Positions 9,439 through 19,002 are shown, counted from the stretch's first letter. The stretch: 64,000 bases of DNA from Desulfonatronovibrio magnus (GCF_000934755.1 NZ_JYNP01000033.1:1-64000), one strand, 5' to 3'. Numbers and translations are program-made. Notes: a model not told the origin generated them from the letters alone.

Positions 9439-10395
9439 TCAAAAGTCCTTCAAAGGTAACTGGTTAGACCTTTTCCAGCGGTTATGCATCCAAAGCCACT
9501 CCCCGGGGTAATGCAAAATAAAGTCTTCCATAACCTTGTGATATCGTTTTACCAGTTCTAAAATATCTTCCTTAACACATTGCAGGTCAGAAGTTTGCAC
9601 TTCAATAATTTCCAGCTCATAATGACCATGACTGTTCCTCCTTGACAGCTCTACAAACAAAGGTACACCAGCCTTAAGGGCCAGAAATGCAGGCCCAAGA
9701 AAAACAGACGATCTGCGCCTTAGAAACTCAATATATTGATCCACTTTTCTCTGAGACTGATCAGCCAGGATTACAAGAATCTCACCGTTTTTCAAGGCTT
9801 TCATGCCCTGCCTCAAAGCCTTGTCTTTGGGAATTACCCTGTTGCCGTGAAAAGTTCTTAAGCTGCTTATATATTTGTCGAGATATCTGTTTTTTATAGG
9901 CTTAACCACGAAGTTCATGGGCTTGAGCAGAAGACCTGTACATACCCCAATGATCTCCCAACTGCAGTAATGCCCTGATACCACCACTGCACCCTGATTA
10001 TTACGCAGTACTTCATGGAATGAGTCACAGGCTTTAAGGCTTACGAATTCACGGGCATTCCGGGCATCTTTTATCAAGGGAATGCGCAGCATCTCTAAGA
10101 GGTTAAGTACCTGTGAATGATATGATTCCCGGGCAATATGCTCAATTTCCAAGTTTGTTTTTTCAGGAAAAGTATTCTTGAGGTTACTTAGAACCATTGA
10201 TCGGCGGATGCGCAGATGATCATAAACAAAATTGCCAATGGAAGAGCTTAAGCTGATTGTCCTTTCCCTGGTCAGACGTCTGATTAGAACAGCGCACAGC
10301 ATCAGGATCCATGATGCAGGAAGACAAGCCATCCTCTTCATTTTTTTGGAAAATTTCTTTTTTTTTGCACTCACTATTCCGTCACCCTCCGGCAT
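9439..10395 (-). CDS. Lipid A biosynthesis acyltransferase, LpxL/HtrB family
   Basis: About 318 residues of the LpxL/LpxM (HtrB/MsbB) family, which adds secondary acyl chains to lipid A at the inner membrane. The active-site block GHYCSWE shows the HX4E form normal for this family, and an N-terminal hydrophobic segment (ASWILMLCAVLI) anchors it. The start is a choice. ATG at 10395 has AAGGTG just upstream and overlaps larB by 14 bp; GTG at 10374 has GGAGG upstream and lies 8 bp past the larB stop. The longest open frame would start inside larB and is unlikely. The link to larB is probably only transcriptional. Confidence 0.85.
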   Translation of the reverse strand: MPEGDGIVSAKKKKFSKKMKRMACLPASWILMLCAVLIRRLTRERTISLSSSIGNFVYDHLRIRRSMVLSNLKNTFPEKTNLEIEHIARESYHSQVLNLLEMLRIPLIKDARNAREFVSLKACDSFHEVLRNNQGAVVVSGHYCSWEIIGVCTGLLLKPMNFVVKPIKNRYLDKYISSLRTFHGNRVIPKDKALRQGMKALKNGEILVILADQSQRKVDQYIEFLRRRSSVFLGPAFLALKAGVPLFVELSRRNSHGHYELEIIEVQTSDLQCVKEDILELVKRYHKVMEDFILHYPGEWLWMHNRWKRSNQLPLKDF

Positions 10396-11167
10396 CAGCA
10401 CCTTGTGATTTTCTGAGCATCTTGACTGCAAAACATGCCGCACCAAAACCATTATCAATATTAACCACAGCAATACCTGGAGCGCATGAAGTTAGCATGG
10501 CCAGCAAAGGAGTTATACCGCTTAAGCTTGTTCCATAGCCCACAGAAGTAGGAACCGCAACCACAGGTGTATCGCAAAGCCCTCCCAATACTGAAGGCAG
10601 GGCTCCTTCCATGCCTGCTACTGCAATTATGACTCTGGCCTTATATAAACTGTCAAGATGGGGAAGCAGACGATGCAGACCTGCCACGCCTACATCAGAG
10701 ATAAATCCGGCATCAACCCCAAAAAACTGGCAGGCAGCCAGGGCTTCGAGGGCTACTGGCAGGTCTGCCCCTCCAGCTGAAACAATAAGAGCCTCGCCAT
10801 ATTCCTGCCAGGGAAAGTCTAAATCTGTGTTACCATTCAGTACAAATATGCCTGGTACTTTCCAGAATTTCCCTTCTGGAAACTTTTCTGCCAAAGCGCA
10901 GCCTTTGGGTTCATCTAATTTGGTGACCATGACCGGGGTCTGTCGGGCAGCCAGAATTTCAACTGCAGAATAAAGTTGTTCAAGACTTTTTCCTGGTCCG
11001 AACACAACCTCTGAAATACCAGTTCTAATCCCTCTATGAGGGTCAAGGTTCAAACCATGGTCTGCCTGGATAAAAGGGAGATGCCCAATTCGGGCAAGAG
11101 CCTGTTCAGTGGATATGTCGCCATTGGAAACCTGACTCAACAATTCAAACAATTCATGTTTCAACAT
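10382..11167 (-). CDS. larB: LarB, nickel pincer cofactor biosynthesis carboxylase
   Basis: A 261-residue LarB, related in its C-terminal half to PurE (AIR carboxylase). In the known pathway LarB carboxylates and hydrolyses nicotinic acid adenine dinucleotide; LarE then inserts sulfur and LarC inserts nickel, giving the cofactor of lactate racemase and relatives. Diagnostic segments are GIRTGISEVVFGPGKS near residue 46, VSAGGADLPVALEA, and the C-terminal TSVGYGTSLSG. LarA and LarC are not in the window, and the only LarE-like gene lies 31 kb away beside DUF39. The gene is divergent from the sigma-54 activator and precedes a lipid A acyltransferase. Confidence 0.9.
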   Translation of the reverse strand: MLKHELFELLSQVSNGDISTEQALARIGHLPFIQADHGLNLDPHRGIRTGISEVVFGPGKSLEQLYSAVEILAARQTPVMVTKLDEPKGCALAEKFPEGKFWKVPGIFVLNGNTDLDFPWQEYGEALIVSAGGADLPVALEALAACQFFGVDAGFISDVGVAGLHRLLPHLDSLYKARVIIAVAGMEGALPSVLGGLCDTPVVAVPTSVGYGTSLSGITPLLAMLTSCAPGIAVVNIDNGFGAACFAVKMLRKSQGADAGG

Positions 11168-11231
11168 ATTTTAATTTCACCTGTATAAACGCATTGAAAA
11201 TTTATTACTTTAGTTGTATGGGAAAGCACTT

Positions 11232-12644
11232 ATGTCCGCTAAATCAATACTTTTTATAACCAGAGCCGACCTGCTCAGCCCGGTTTTATCCAAACTAAGG
11301 GATAAAGGTTACGAACTTTTAATGAGTGAATCCCTGGCCGGAGCTGCCAAGGTTCTGGAGCAGAAGTCACCGCCCCTTGTTTTTTCCCAGGCCGAATTGC
11401 CCGGGTATCGGGCCGAGGATCTGCTTGACCATTTAAAAGACTGCAGCATAGCGCCCAGAGTAATTGTTGTGGCTGAGCACGGCAGTGCGGAACAGGCTAA
11501 AGCAATTATGGAAAGAGGAGCAGCTGACTACTGGCTTGCACCTTTAATCTGGGATAAAGTCAAAGCAGTGCTTTCCGGTGAGTCAATAAAATCAGCTCCC
11601 CTTGCCAGAGAAAAAGCCCGGGAAACATCAATAATAGGCAGCCATCCGGCTATGAAAAGGGTCCTGGCTTTGGCAAGACAGGTGGGCCCATCTAAGGCAA
11701 CAATTCTTATAAGCGGAGAATCAGGTACGGGCAAGGAAATGTTTGCCAAGTATCTGCACGCCAACAGTCCGAGATCCGGCAATGCCTTTGTGGCCATAAA
11801 CTGCGCAGCCCTTCCGGAACATCTTTTGGAAAGTGAACTGTTTGGCCATGAAAAAGGCTCTTTTACCGGAGCCATCAGTCGCAAGATCGGCAAATTCGAA
11901 CTGGCTGACGGAGGAACCATTCTTCTGGACGAAATTTCTGAAATGGATCTGTCCCTTCAGGCTAAACTTCTGCGAGTTCTCCAGGAAAGCGAAGTGGACA
12001 GGGTAGGTGGATCAGAGACTGTCAAGGTGGATGTGCGTGTTCTGGCTACCACCAATCGCAATATTGAAGACTGCGTTTCCAAAGGAGAGTTTCGCCAGGA
12101 CCTGTTTTATCGTCTCAATGTGATTCCCCTCAAGTTGCCCGCACTTCGAGAGCGTGGAGATGATGTGCTGCTTCTTGCCGGTCATTTTGTTTCCAGTTTC
12201 TGCAAACAATATGGTCTGGGCAAAATGACCTTTGATCAAAAAGCTCAACAATGGCTTATGGACTATGACTGGCCGGGTAATGTCCGGGAACTGCAGAACC
12301 TTATGGAACGGGCAGTCTTGCTGGCCGGCCCTGACAAGATTATTGGCATTAGAAATTTTCTGCTCAATGACCAGGATTGGATGGGCCATGAAGAAATGGA
12401 AACTGAACAATGCTCTGATCCCGTCCAGGAGCTTGATTCTCCCGCGCCGGATTCCCAGGCCGTACAGGTAGAACTAAGTGACGATGATGTAATACCTATA
12501 TCAGAAATGGAAAAGCGCATGATAATCAAGGGACTTGAGCGTACCGGCGGCAACAGGACTCAGGCTTCAGAGCTTCTCGGCATTTCAGTCAGAACCTTGC
12601 GCAACAAACTTAACGAGTATAAAAAAGAGGGCCTTATTCTTTGA
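11232..12644 (+). CDS. Sigma-54-dependent activator with degenerate receiver domain
   Basis: A 470-residue NtrC-type regulator: receiver-like domain (1-115), AAA+ domain (about 135-365) and Fis-type helix-turn-helix (about 430-465). The AAA+ part is intact, with Walker A GESGTGKE near 162-169, the sigma-54 contact loop GSFTGA at 209-214 and Walker B GGTILLDE. The receiver has lost its chemistry: the acidic pair after strand 1 is Thr10-Arg11, the phosphoacceptor Asp is Gln53 (LVFSQAELPG), and the conserved Lys is Ala103 (DYWLAPL). It therefore cannot be controlled by Asp phosphorylation in the usual way. The start is the ATG at 11232; a TTG six codons upstream is possible. It is monocistronic and its targets are unknown. 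Confidence 0.88.
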   Translation: MSAKSILFITRADLLSPVLSKLRDKGYELLMSESLAGAAKVLEQKSPPLVFSQAELPGYRAEDLLDHLKDCSIAPRVIVVAEHGSAEQAKAIMERGAADYWLAPLIWDKVKAVLSGESIKSAPLAREKARETSIIGSHPAMKRVLALARQVGPSKATILISGESGTGKEMFAKYLHANSPRSGNAFVAINCAALPEHLLESELFGHEKGSFTGAISRKIGKFELADGGTILLDEISEMDLSLQAKLLRVLQESEVDRVGGSETVKVDVRVLATTNRNIEDCVSKGEFRQDLFYRLNVIPLKLPALRERGDDVLLLAGHFVSSFCKQYGLGKMTFDQKAQQWLMDYDWPGNVRELQNLMERAVLLAGPDKIIGIRNFLLNDQDWMGHEEMETEQCSDPVQELDSPAPDSQAVQVELSDDDVIPISEMEKRMIIKGLERTGGNRTQASELLGISVRTLRNKLNEYKKEGLIL

Positions 12645-13075
12645 AGAAGGGGGGAGGCTGGTTTAAAAGCTGAAGGTTTAAAGGCGGAAGGCGGAAGGCG
12701 GAAGGCGGAAGTGAGAGGGTAGTTGTTGCGATTTTGGTGACATATATAAAACTTTGTTCCCAGACTGGAGCCGAATTTTGACGAAGCGGCTGGTGCAGCA
12801 AAAAAAGAGGTATTCCCAGGCTGGAGCCTGGGAACAAAAAAAATTGCCTTAACGCGTTAGGGATTGCCGCGCTCGAAGACTCGCTCGCAATGACACCTGA
12901 GCTGTCAGGGATGTAGTTGCTCAAAACCTGTCACCCACGAGGGAGCCTAAGCGACCGAAGCAATCTGTATGGTATAACCATAATGCTTTATATTTTTTGC
13001 CATTTTGGTTTTAGCTGCTTGTTCTTTTTGTCACAGACCTTCTGGTTAAATCACTGAAACAAAAAAAGGATTTTT
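12645..13075. repeat. Intergenic repeats: palindromes and family C
   Basis: Positions 12675-12712 hold short runs of GGCGGAA repeats (GGCGGAAGGCGGAAGGCGGAA). At 12813-12834 there is a hairpin TTCCCAGGCT/AGCCTGGGAA, the same palindrome as at 600-623 and 38030-38053. Positions 12856-12990 hold a family C unit (ATTGCCGCGCTCGAAGACTC ... CGCAATGACACC), also present at 28044-28182 (inverted), 37843-37960 (diverged) and 38071-38207. The last 80 bp carry no repeat and should contain the promoter of the aminotransferase. Confidence 0.8.
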
Positions 13076-14257
13076 ATGTCAATAGTTACTAAACAGATCA
13101 GTCAGTATATGGAAAAGGCATCCTGGATCAGAAAAATGTTTGAAGCAGGCAGTCAACTCAAACAGGAGCACGGAGCTGAAAATGTTTTCGATTTCAGTCT
13201 GGGTAATCCTGACCTGCCTCCTCCTGCTGAAATCAAAACCGCTCTTGAAGACATTGCTGCCCATGTAGATAAGCCTTTCAGTCTGGGCTACATGCCCAAC
13301 GCAGGCCTGCCCCCCGCTCGTGAAGCACTGGCCAGGTATCTGACTGAGGAACAAAAAGTCAGCCTGAGTGCCGGAGATGTCATCATAGTTAATGGAGCGG
13401 CCGGTGGAATAAATGCCCTTTTCAGAGCAGTCCTTGAACCAGGAGATCAAGTAGTATGTCCAGCTCCTTTTTTTGTGGAATATGGATTTTACGCAGAAAA
13501 TTTTCAGGGAAAACTTATTCCTGCCCAATGCAAGCCCGGCACATTTGAACTTGACCTGGCTGCTTTGGACCAGGCTATTGGACCAGAAACCAGGGCTGTA
13601 CTCATCAATTCTCCCAACAACCCCTCAGGCAGGGTTTACACAGAGCAGGAACTATTGGATCTGGTAAGTATCATTAACAGCAAAAACGCCCAGACCCGGC
13701 ACCCTATTCTGCTGCTGTCCGATGAACCTTACCGCTTCCTGACTTTTGACGGCATTGAAGTCCCATCCATCATGGCTATGTACGAGCACAGCATTGTAGT
13801 AAGTTCTTTTTCCAAAAGCCTGTCCATGGCAGGTGAAAGGGTCGGCTTTTTATGCGTCCATCCTGATATGCCGGGCAAAGAAGAACTTCTTGCGGCAGTT
13901 ACCTTGACCAATCGCATTCTGGGTTTTGTTAATGCCCCGGTAATCGGCCAGTTACTCGTCCAAAAAGCTCTTGGTGCCAGTGTCGACACAAAGGTTTACC
14001 AGAAGAGACGACAGGCCATGGCAGAAGTTCTGGACAAGGCAGGAATAAAATATTCCATGCCAGGCGGAGGATTTTATTTCTTTCCTGAGGCTCCGGGAGG
14101 TGACGATCAGGCCTTCACCAGGAAACTTTTTGAGCACAACGTCCTGGCAGTGCCAGGAACGGGCTTTGGCTATCCAGGCTATATTAGACTGACATTTTGC
14201 GTATCTGAGGATGTCATTAGACGCTCAGAAGCCGCTTTTTTGAAGGCTGTCCAATAG
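13076..14257 (+). CDS. Class I/II pyridoxal-phosphate aminotransferase
   Basis: A 393-residue fold-type I aminotransferase. Visible motifs are the substrate loop SPNNPSGRVY, the cofactor segment LLLSDEPYR, the Schiff-base lysine region SFSKSLSMAGERVG and the C-terminal PGYIRLTFC, with the Arg that binds the substrate alpha-carboxylate. The family includes aspartate, alanine and aromatic aminotransferases, and substrate choice cannot be decided here. An AAAAGG-rich stretch precedes the ATG. It stands alone, bounded by repeats on both sides. Confidence 0.88.
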   Translation: MSIVTKQISQYMEKASWIRKMFEAGSQLKQEHGAENVFDFSLGNPDLPPPAEIKTALEDIAAHVDKPFSLGYMPNAGLPPAREALARYLTEEQKVSLSAGDVIIVNGAAGGINALFRAVLEPGDQVVCPAPFFVEYGFYAENFQGKLIPAQCKPGTFELDLAALDQAIGPETRAVLINSPNNPSGRVYTEQELLDLVSIINSKNAQTRHPILLLSDEPYRFLTFDGIEVPSIMAMYEHSIVVSSFSKSLSMAGERVGFLCVHPDMPGKEELLAAVTLTNRILGFVNAPVIGQLLVQKALGASVDTKVYQKRRQAMAEVLDKAGIKYSMPGGGFYFFPEAPGGDDQAFTRKLFEHNVLAVPGTGFGYPGYIRLTFCVSEDVIRRSEAAFLKAVQ

Positions 14258-14716
14258 CACAACCAGCTGAGTAATGACTGTGTATACAACTAATGTATCT
14301 GTTTAGCGCTTTTAAAGAAAGCAGGGGACAGGCACTCCGGGACCCACTTGAGCATCAATTTGTGCTCAAAATGACTCATTTTTGGGACAAGTGGGCCCCG
14401 GAAGAGCCAGTCCCCCTCCGGGCTGTATGCCTCCGGGCAGGAAGCCGTGCCACTTACAAAGCGCTAAACAGATACCAACTAATTTGCTGTATCAGCTCAA
14501 AAATCACATTTGGTGTCTGGATGATATCAGCAAATCAGATACTTATGATGATATCAACTTTGGGGTGAAGGCTGCTTCTACTTTGCTTGACTTGACAGAC
14601 AATACGGGATAAAAAGAGTACTTTTTTCTTATCTCAAATTTTATAAAGATCTAATTCAAATGCATTTGGTACCTCTCGTAGCCTGATGTCATGCTTTACA
14701 GGAATATATACAACTG
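14258..14716. repeat. Intergenic region carrying a MITE-like element
   Basis: The gap contains the family E element described in its own entry (14295-14475). The remaining 240 bp before ffh show no gene. They contain the ffh promoter region, which I cannot define. Short frames across the element are repeat translations. Confidence 0.75.
14295..14475 (+). mobile_element. MITE-like element, family E (perfect 18-bp terminal inverted repeats)
   Basis: A 181-bp element bounded by perfect 18-bp inverted repeats: GTATCTGTTTAGCGCTTT at 14295-14312 and its complement at 14458-14475. Inside are the conserved arms GCAGGGGACAGGCAC and GAGCCAGTCCCCCTCCGGG...GGAAGCCGTGCC, and a core able to pair with itself (GACCCACTTG/CAAGTGGG). 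It encodes no protein. Related elements are at 36813-36986 and 48875-49048, which have a different core, and a half element is at 35038-35158. This structure is that of a non-autonomous element or large cruciform-forming repeat. Confidence 0.75.
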
Positions 14717-16165
14717 ATGTTCGACAGTTTATCCGACAGACTGAATTCTGTTTTTAAAAAATTAAGGGGCCAGGGCCGTCTGGATGAAAAAAGCATCCAG
14801 GAGGGAATGCGCCAGGTGCGTCTGGCCTTGCTTGAGGCTGATGTTAATTATAAGGTTGTCAGGGACTTCACTGAAAAAATACGTGAACGGGCCATGGGAC
14901 AGGATGTCCTCAAAAGCCTGACCCCTGGTCAGCAGGTCATTAAAATAGTTAACGATGAGCTGGTGGAGCTTCTTGGAGGAGATCAGGAAGGTCTTGATCT
15001 CAAAACCAGGCCTCCGGTCATTATTATGCTTGTGGGCTTGCAGGGATCTGGAAAAACTACATCTACAGCCAAGCTCGCACTTTACCTGCGCCGCCTTAAC
15101 TACTCTCCCTACCTGGTACCCGCTGACGTCTACAGACCGGCCGCTATCGACCAGCTTACCCGTTTAGGCCAGGAACTGGACATGCCTGTGCATCCATCAC
15201 AGTCTCATGACAATCCGGTGGATATTTGTGCTCAGGCTATAGAAGTCGCCCACCAGAAGGCTCACACTGCCGTACTTCTTGACACAGCAGGGCGTTTGCA
15301 TGTTGATCAAAAGCTTATGAATGAGCTTGTCATGATCAAGGAAAAGTGTTCGCCCCATGAACTGCTTTTTGTAGCAGATGCTATGACCGGACAGGATGCA
15401 GTCAATGTAGCCCAGAAATTTAACGAATTACTTGATGTCACCGGCATAATCCTTACCAAAATGGAAGGTGATGCCCGGGGAGGAGCAGCACTTTCCATAA
15501 AGTCCGTCACCAATAAGCCCATCAAGTTTATTGGTACAGGCGAAAAACTGAGCGATCTCGAGCTTTTCCATCCTGACCGGGTTGCCTCCCGCATACTGGG
15601 TATGGGCGACATCATGACCCTGATTGAAAAGGCCCAGTCAGACATTGGCGAGGATGAAGCCAAAGATATGCAGGAAAAGCTGCAAAAGGCCCAGTTTAAT
15701 CTTGACGACTTTCGCAAGCAGATGCGCAGACTTAAAAAAATGGGATCCATTGAAGGTCTGTTAAAGATGATACCCGGCATGGGTAAAATCAAGGACAAGA
15801 TTAAGGACCTGAAAGTACCTGAAAAAGAAATGGTTCGCCTGGAAGCCATTATCAATTCCATGACACCTGCAGAAAGAAAAAATCCCAAACTTTTCAATGC
15901 GTCCCGCAAGAAACGAATTGCTGCCGGTAGCGGAACAACTGTTCAGGACGTAAATCAGCTTTTGAAAAACTTTGAGCAGATGCAGAAAATGATGCAGAAA
16001 ATGGTTAAACAGGGCGGAGGAGGTTCTGCGGCACCCTCCATGCCTGGAATGCCTGGAATGCCTTCCATGCCAGGCCTGACAGGTACTGGTGGCGGAAAGT
16101 CAGCCACAAAACCCAAACCAAAGCCCAGACGAAAAAAAGTCAAACGTAACAAAAAGAAAAAGTAA
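14717..16165 (+). CDS. ffh: Signal recognition particle protein Ffh
   Basis: A 482-residue SRP54-type GTPase. With 4.5S RNA it binds signal sequences of nascent membrane proteins and docks with FtsY. The order is the N domain helices (1-90), the G domain with P-loop [15 protein letters not shown] and [10 protein letters not shown], then the methionine-rich M domain (about 320-430). The tail is unusual: after [12 protein letters not shown] comes a Gly/Pro/Met run ([12 protein letters not shown]) and a strongly basic end ([18 protein letters not shown]), probably an RNA-contacting extension. It begins the rpsP-trmD-rplS cluster, with 35 bp to rpsP. Confidence 0.97.
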   Translation: MFDSLSDRLNSVFKKLRGQGRLDEKSIQEGMRQVRLALLEADVNYKVVRDFTEKIRERAMGQDVLKSLTPGQQVIKIVNDELVELLGGDQEGLDLKTRPPVIIMLVGLQGSGKTTSTAKLALYLRRLNYSPYLVPADVYRPAAIDQLTRLGQELDMPVHPSQSHDNPVDICAQAIEVAHQKAHTAVLLDTAGRLHVDQKLMNELVMIKEKCSPHELLFVADAMTGQDAVNVAQKFNELLDVTGIILTKMEGDARGGAALSIKSVTNKPIKFIGTGEKLSDLELFHPDRVASRILGMGDIMTLIEKAQSDIGEDEAKDMQEKLQKAQFNLDDFRKQMRRLKKMGSIEGLLKMIPGMGKIKDKIKDLKVPEKEMVRLEAIINSMTPAERKNPKLFNASRKKRIAAGSGTTVQDVNQLLKNFEQMQKMMQKMVKQGGGGSAAPSMPGMPGMPSMPGLTGTGGGKSATKPKPKPRRKKVKRNKKKK

Positions 16166-16200
16166 CTATTCACTATAACAATAAACGGGGGTTTATACAA

Positions 16201-16440
16201 ATGGCACTTAAAATCAGACTTACAAGAATGGGCTCCAAAAAGAAGCCCTTTTACAGAGTTGTGGCCCTGGACAGCGCTACAAGGAGAGATGGCCGGGCAT
16301 TGGAATATCTTGGATATTACAATCCCATGAAAGAGCCTGCAGAAGTAAACATTGATATGGAAAGGGTACAGGTCTGGATTGATCAGGGTGCGAAACCCAG
16401 CAATACAGTTAAGTCTCTTTTAAAAAAAGCAGCAGCCTGA
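16201..16440 (+). CDS. rpsP: 30S ribosomal protein S16
   Basis: A 79-residue S16 of normal length, with the typical start [21 protein letters not shown] and the segment [10 protein letters not shown]. It binds 16S rRNA and is needed for assembly of the small subunit. The order rpsP-khpA-rimM-trmD-rplS is widely conserved. The ATG follows the AT-rich ffh/rpsP junction, in which GGGGG at 16187-16191 may serve as ribosome-binding site. Confidence 0.97.
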   Translation: MALKIRLTRMGSKKKPFYRVVALDSATRRDGRALEYLGYYNPMKEPAEVNIDMERVQVWIDQGAKPSNTVKSLLKKAAA

Positions 16441-16608
16441 CTCTACAGCTTTTTTAAAAGCACCTCAAACAGTTATCCGAGGCAGATCAATGCCCTTTTT
16501 GAAAATCTATGCTGATACTTAAAAGCCCGGTTTCCCCAGGCTGATTTGATTTATGCCTGAAGGCCGCAATACCTGTCCTGAATCGCACTTATATCGGAGG
16601 TGATTATT

Positions 16609-16839
16609 ATGAAGGAACTGATCGAATACATTGCCAAATCATTGGTTGACAACCCTGATGAAGTATCGGTTTCCGAAATCGAAGGGGAACAGACATCAGT
16701 CATTGAACTCAAAGTTGCCAAAGAAGATCTGGGCAAGGTTATCGGCAAGCAGGGACGCACAGCCAGGGCAATGCGGACCATTCTCGGTGCTGCCTCAACT
16801 AAGGCCAAAAAGAGGGCTGTTCTGGAAATTATTGAATAA
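16609..16839 (+). CDS. khpA: KH-domain RNA-binding protein KhpA
   Basis: A 76-residue single KH domain with the GKQG loop ([15 protein letters not shown]), the RNA-contacting motif of the KhpA family; these small proteins sit between rpsP and rimM in many bacteria and bind RNA broadly. The ribosome-binding site is very strong: GGAGGTGAT, eight bases before the ATG. A GTG three codons earlier lies inside that site and is rejected. Confidence 0.95.
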   Translation: MKELIEYIAKSLVDNPDEVSVSEIEGEQTSVIELKVAKEDLGKVIGKQGRTARAMRTILGAASTKAKKRAVLEIIE

Positions 16840-16847
16840 TACCTTCC

Positions 16848-17384
16848 ATGGCTCTTAAAGATCTCATAGTTTGCGGAAAGGTTGTGAAGCCGCATGGACT
16901 CAAAGGGGAGATTCAAACCTTGTGGTTTGGAAACTCCCCTTTACTTTTGGATAAAGTTCCCGGCATTTATCTAAGAAAAACTGGTGCAAGGCCGGTGCAA
17001 TTCAAGGTATCTTCCTGGCGCCGACATCAGAGCAGGATTCTTCTCATTTTAGACAGACTAAGTGGTCGCGATGTAGCTGAAAGCTGGCGTGGTGCCGACA
17101 TACTCATAGATCCAATCCATCTTCCAGAGCCCGATAATGAAGAGCTTTATGTCTATCAACTGACCGGTTGCTCTGTCTGGCTGCCAGAGGAAAAGTACAT
17201 CGGCGTATTGGAGGAAGTAATGGATAACAAAGGCAGTGAGGTGTGGCGCATAACCACTGCTGATCATCTGGAAGTTCTATTTCCTGCCCATGACCAGTTC
17301 ATTGTAAGTATTGATACCCATAAGCGAAAAATCATCATCAAGCCACCAGAAGGTCTCCTGGAAATTTATGGCATCGACTTCTAA
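16848..17384 (+). CDS. rimM: Ribosome maturation factor RimM
   Basis: A 178-residue RimM with the N-terminal barrel start (CGKVVKPHGLKGEI) and a C-terminal PRC-barrel ending in IIIKPPEGLLEIY. It assists maturation of the 30S head together with S19. It starts 9 bp after khpA and precedes trmD, the usual order. The gap to trmD is 102 bp. Confidence 0.95.
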   Translation: MALKDLIVCGKVVKPHGLKGEIQTLWFGNSPLLLDKVPGIYLRKTGARPVQFKVSSWRRHQSRILLILDRLSGRDVAESWRGADILIDPIHLPEPDNEELYVYQLTGCSVWLPEEKYIGVLEEVMDNKGSEVWRITTADHLEVLFPAHDQFIVSIDTHKRKIIIKPPEGLLEIYGIDF

Positions 17385-17486
17385 GTAACTACACTTCATT
17401 ATATTTCATTACCGCGCTAAGCAGACAAGATTTTTGTGACGCAATAATAGACAACTTTTGACCGTCAGTTAAGAAGGTTTTTATAA

Positions 17487-18764
17487 GTGCATTTTCATAT
17501 TATCAGCATCCTTCCTGAATATTTTACCTCTCCACTTTCCTGCGGTCTTCTTGGAAAGGCTATTGATAATGGAATTATATCCACTTCAATGATATATCCA
17601 AGAGACTTTACTCATGATCGCCACAGCACTGTTGATGATCGTCCTTATGGAGGAGGGCCGGGCATGGTCATGAAAGTTGATCCCTTGCTGCAGGCCATCC
17701 AAAGCCTTCCCCAAGGATGCACCACTGTACTGCTTACTCCCAAGGGCAAACCTCTTAGTCACTCAACAGCATGCAGGCTTTCTCTACACAATAATATTGC
17801 CCTTATCTGCGGAAGGTATGAAGGCATTGATGCCAGACTGGAAGATCTTGCTGAGTTGGAGCTAATTTCAGCCGGTGACTTTGTTTTAAACGGGGGAGAA
17901 GCAGCAGCACTATGCCTGATGGAAGCAGTAGCCAGATTTTTGCCTGGTTTTATGGGCAAAGAAGAATCCGTTGGAGAAGAAAGTTTTTCCCATGGACTGC
18001 TGGAGTATCCTCACTATACTCGTCCTGAAATATTTCAGAATAAGGAAGTCCCTGAGGTGCTGCTTTCCGGACATCACGGCAGAATTGAACGCTGGCGCAG
18101 GGATCGATCTTTAGAAAATACACTGAATAACAGACCGGAACTTCTTGACAAGACCATCCTCAGCAGCCAGGACACCTCATTTTTAAAATCAGTGCAGCGT
18201 GCCAAACCCTCACGCAATCTTTACCTGACCTTACTGCACTGGCCGGTACTCAACAAATTCGGCAAATCCGGCACAACTTCTTTGACAAACCTTGACATAC
18301 ACGATATAGCACGCGTTTCCGAAACATTTGGTCTTGGAGGTTATTATATATGTACCCCCCTGAAGGACCAGCAGCTTTTGGCAGAAAGGCTTATTACTCA
18401 CTGGACAACAGGTCCTGGCAGTAGAGGAAATCCTGACAGGGCTGCAGCGCTTTCAAGAATCAGGGTAGCTTCCAATATTAATGAGGCCATCAAAAGCATT
18501 GAGGAAAAAACTGGAGCAAGGCCGCACATTGTGGCCACCAGCGCCAGGGGTGATGGAGATGCCACATATCAGCAGGTCAGGGAAACTCTAAGCAAACGGC
18601 CTGTGCTTTTAGTATTGGGCACCGGTCATGGACTCAGCCCGGATATTATGGACATGGCCGACAATTTCCTGAGACCCGTGCGCTACTTGAGCAGCTTTAA
18701 TCATCTTTCAGTAAGATCTGCTGCTTCCATAATGGTGGACCGCCTCATAGGAGACTATCTTTAG
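17487..18764 (+). CDS. trmD: TrmD tRNA (guanine-37-N1)-methyltransferase fused to a second SPOUT-like domain
   Basis: A 425-residue fusion. Residues 1 to about 240 are TrmD, with the start MHFHIISILPEYF, DDRPYGGGPGMVMK and the knot segment LICGRYEGIDAR; TrmD makes m1G37 in tRNAs reading CNN codons and prevents frameshifting. Residues about 245-425 form an extra domain with LLVLGTGHGLSPDIMD and FNHLSVRSAASIMVDRLIG, matching the RNA methyltransferase-like family seen fused to TrmD in related deltaproteobacteria (PF09936, from memory). The start is GTG, preceded by AAGAAGG. Plain TrmD is about 240-250 residues, so the fusion is clear. What the second domain modifies is not known to me. Confidence 0.93.
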   Translation: MHFHIISILPEYFTSPLSCGLLGKAIDNGIISTSMIYPRDFTHDRHSTVDDRPYGGGPGMVMKVDPLLQAIQSLPQGCTTVLLTPKGKPLSHSTACRLSLHNNIALICGRYEGIDARLEDLAELELISAGDFVLNGGEAAALCLMEAVARFLPGFMGKEESVGEESFSHGLLEYPHYTRPEIFQNKEVPEVLLSGHHGRIERWRRDRSLENTLNNRPELLDKTILSSQDTSFLKSVQRAKPSRNLYLTLLHWPVLNKFGKSGTTSLTNLDIHDIARVSETFGLGGYYICTPLKDQQLLAERLITHWTTGPGSRGNPDRAAALSRIRVASNINEAIKSIEEKTGARPHIVATSARGDGDATYQQVRETLSKRPVLLVLGTGHGLSPDIMDMADNFLRPVRYLSSFNHLSVRSAASIMVDRLIGDYL

Positions 18765-18868
18765 AAATATTTCAGCAAGCCTGTAACAAAAATGCAAGAA
18801 ATTGCTAATACTTGTTTTTCAGCTCTTTTTCACAGCTTTGACCCTTGGAGCAAGGGGTGTATTTTTTC

Positions 18869-18902
18869 AGGTTTGATCCCGGTTTCACCGGGTGGAGAGC
18901 CT
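18869..18902 (+). repeat. Isolated copy of the CCCGG-hairpin tail module
   Basis: The sequence CAGGTTTGATCCCGGTTTCA followed by CCGGGTGGAGAGCCT matches the tail found at the end of several repeat families (317-345, 441-486, 692-735, 27966-28012, 28195-28242, 28600-28645, and inverted at 37978-38018 and 38236-38282). It has a perfect 6-bp stem (CCCGGT/ACCGGG) with a three-base loop. It lies in the leader of rplS and could form an RNA hairpin there. Confidence 0.6.
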
Positions 18903-19002
18903 GCAACCAGGAACTTCCGGCACTCAAAAAAAGAATCATTATCAAGCTTGAACTGCTTTCAGGCGCTTAACAGACAAGACAATTCATATTCAGGAGAATA
19001 CA

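Noticed and set aside
12811-12842. The hairpin followed by an A-run as an intrinsic terminator for the sigma-54 activator gene
   Set aside because: On the plus strand the stem is followed by A residues, not T; it is a dispersed palindrome.
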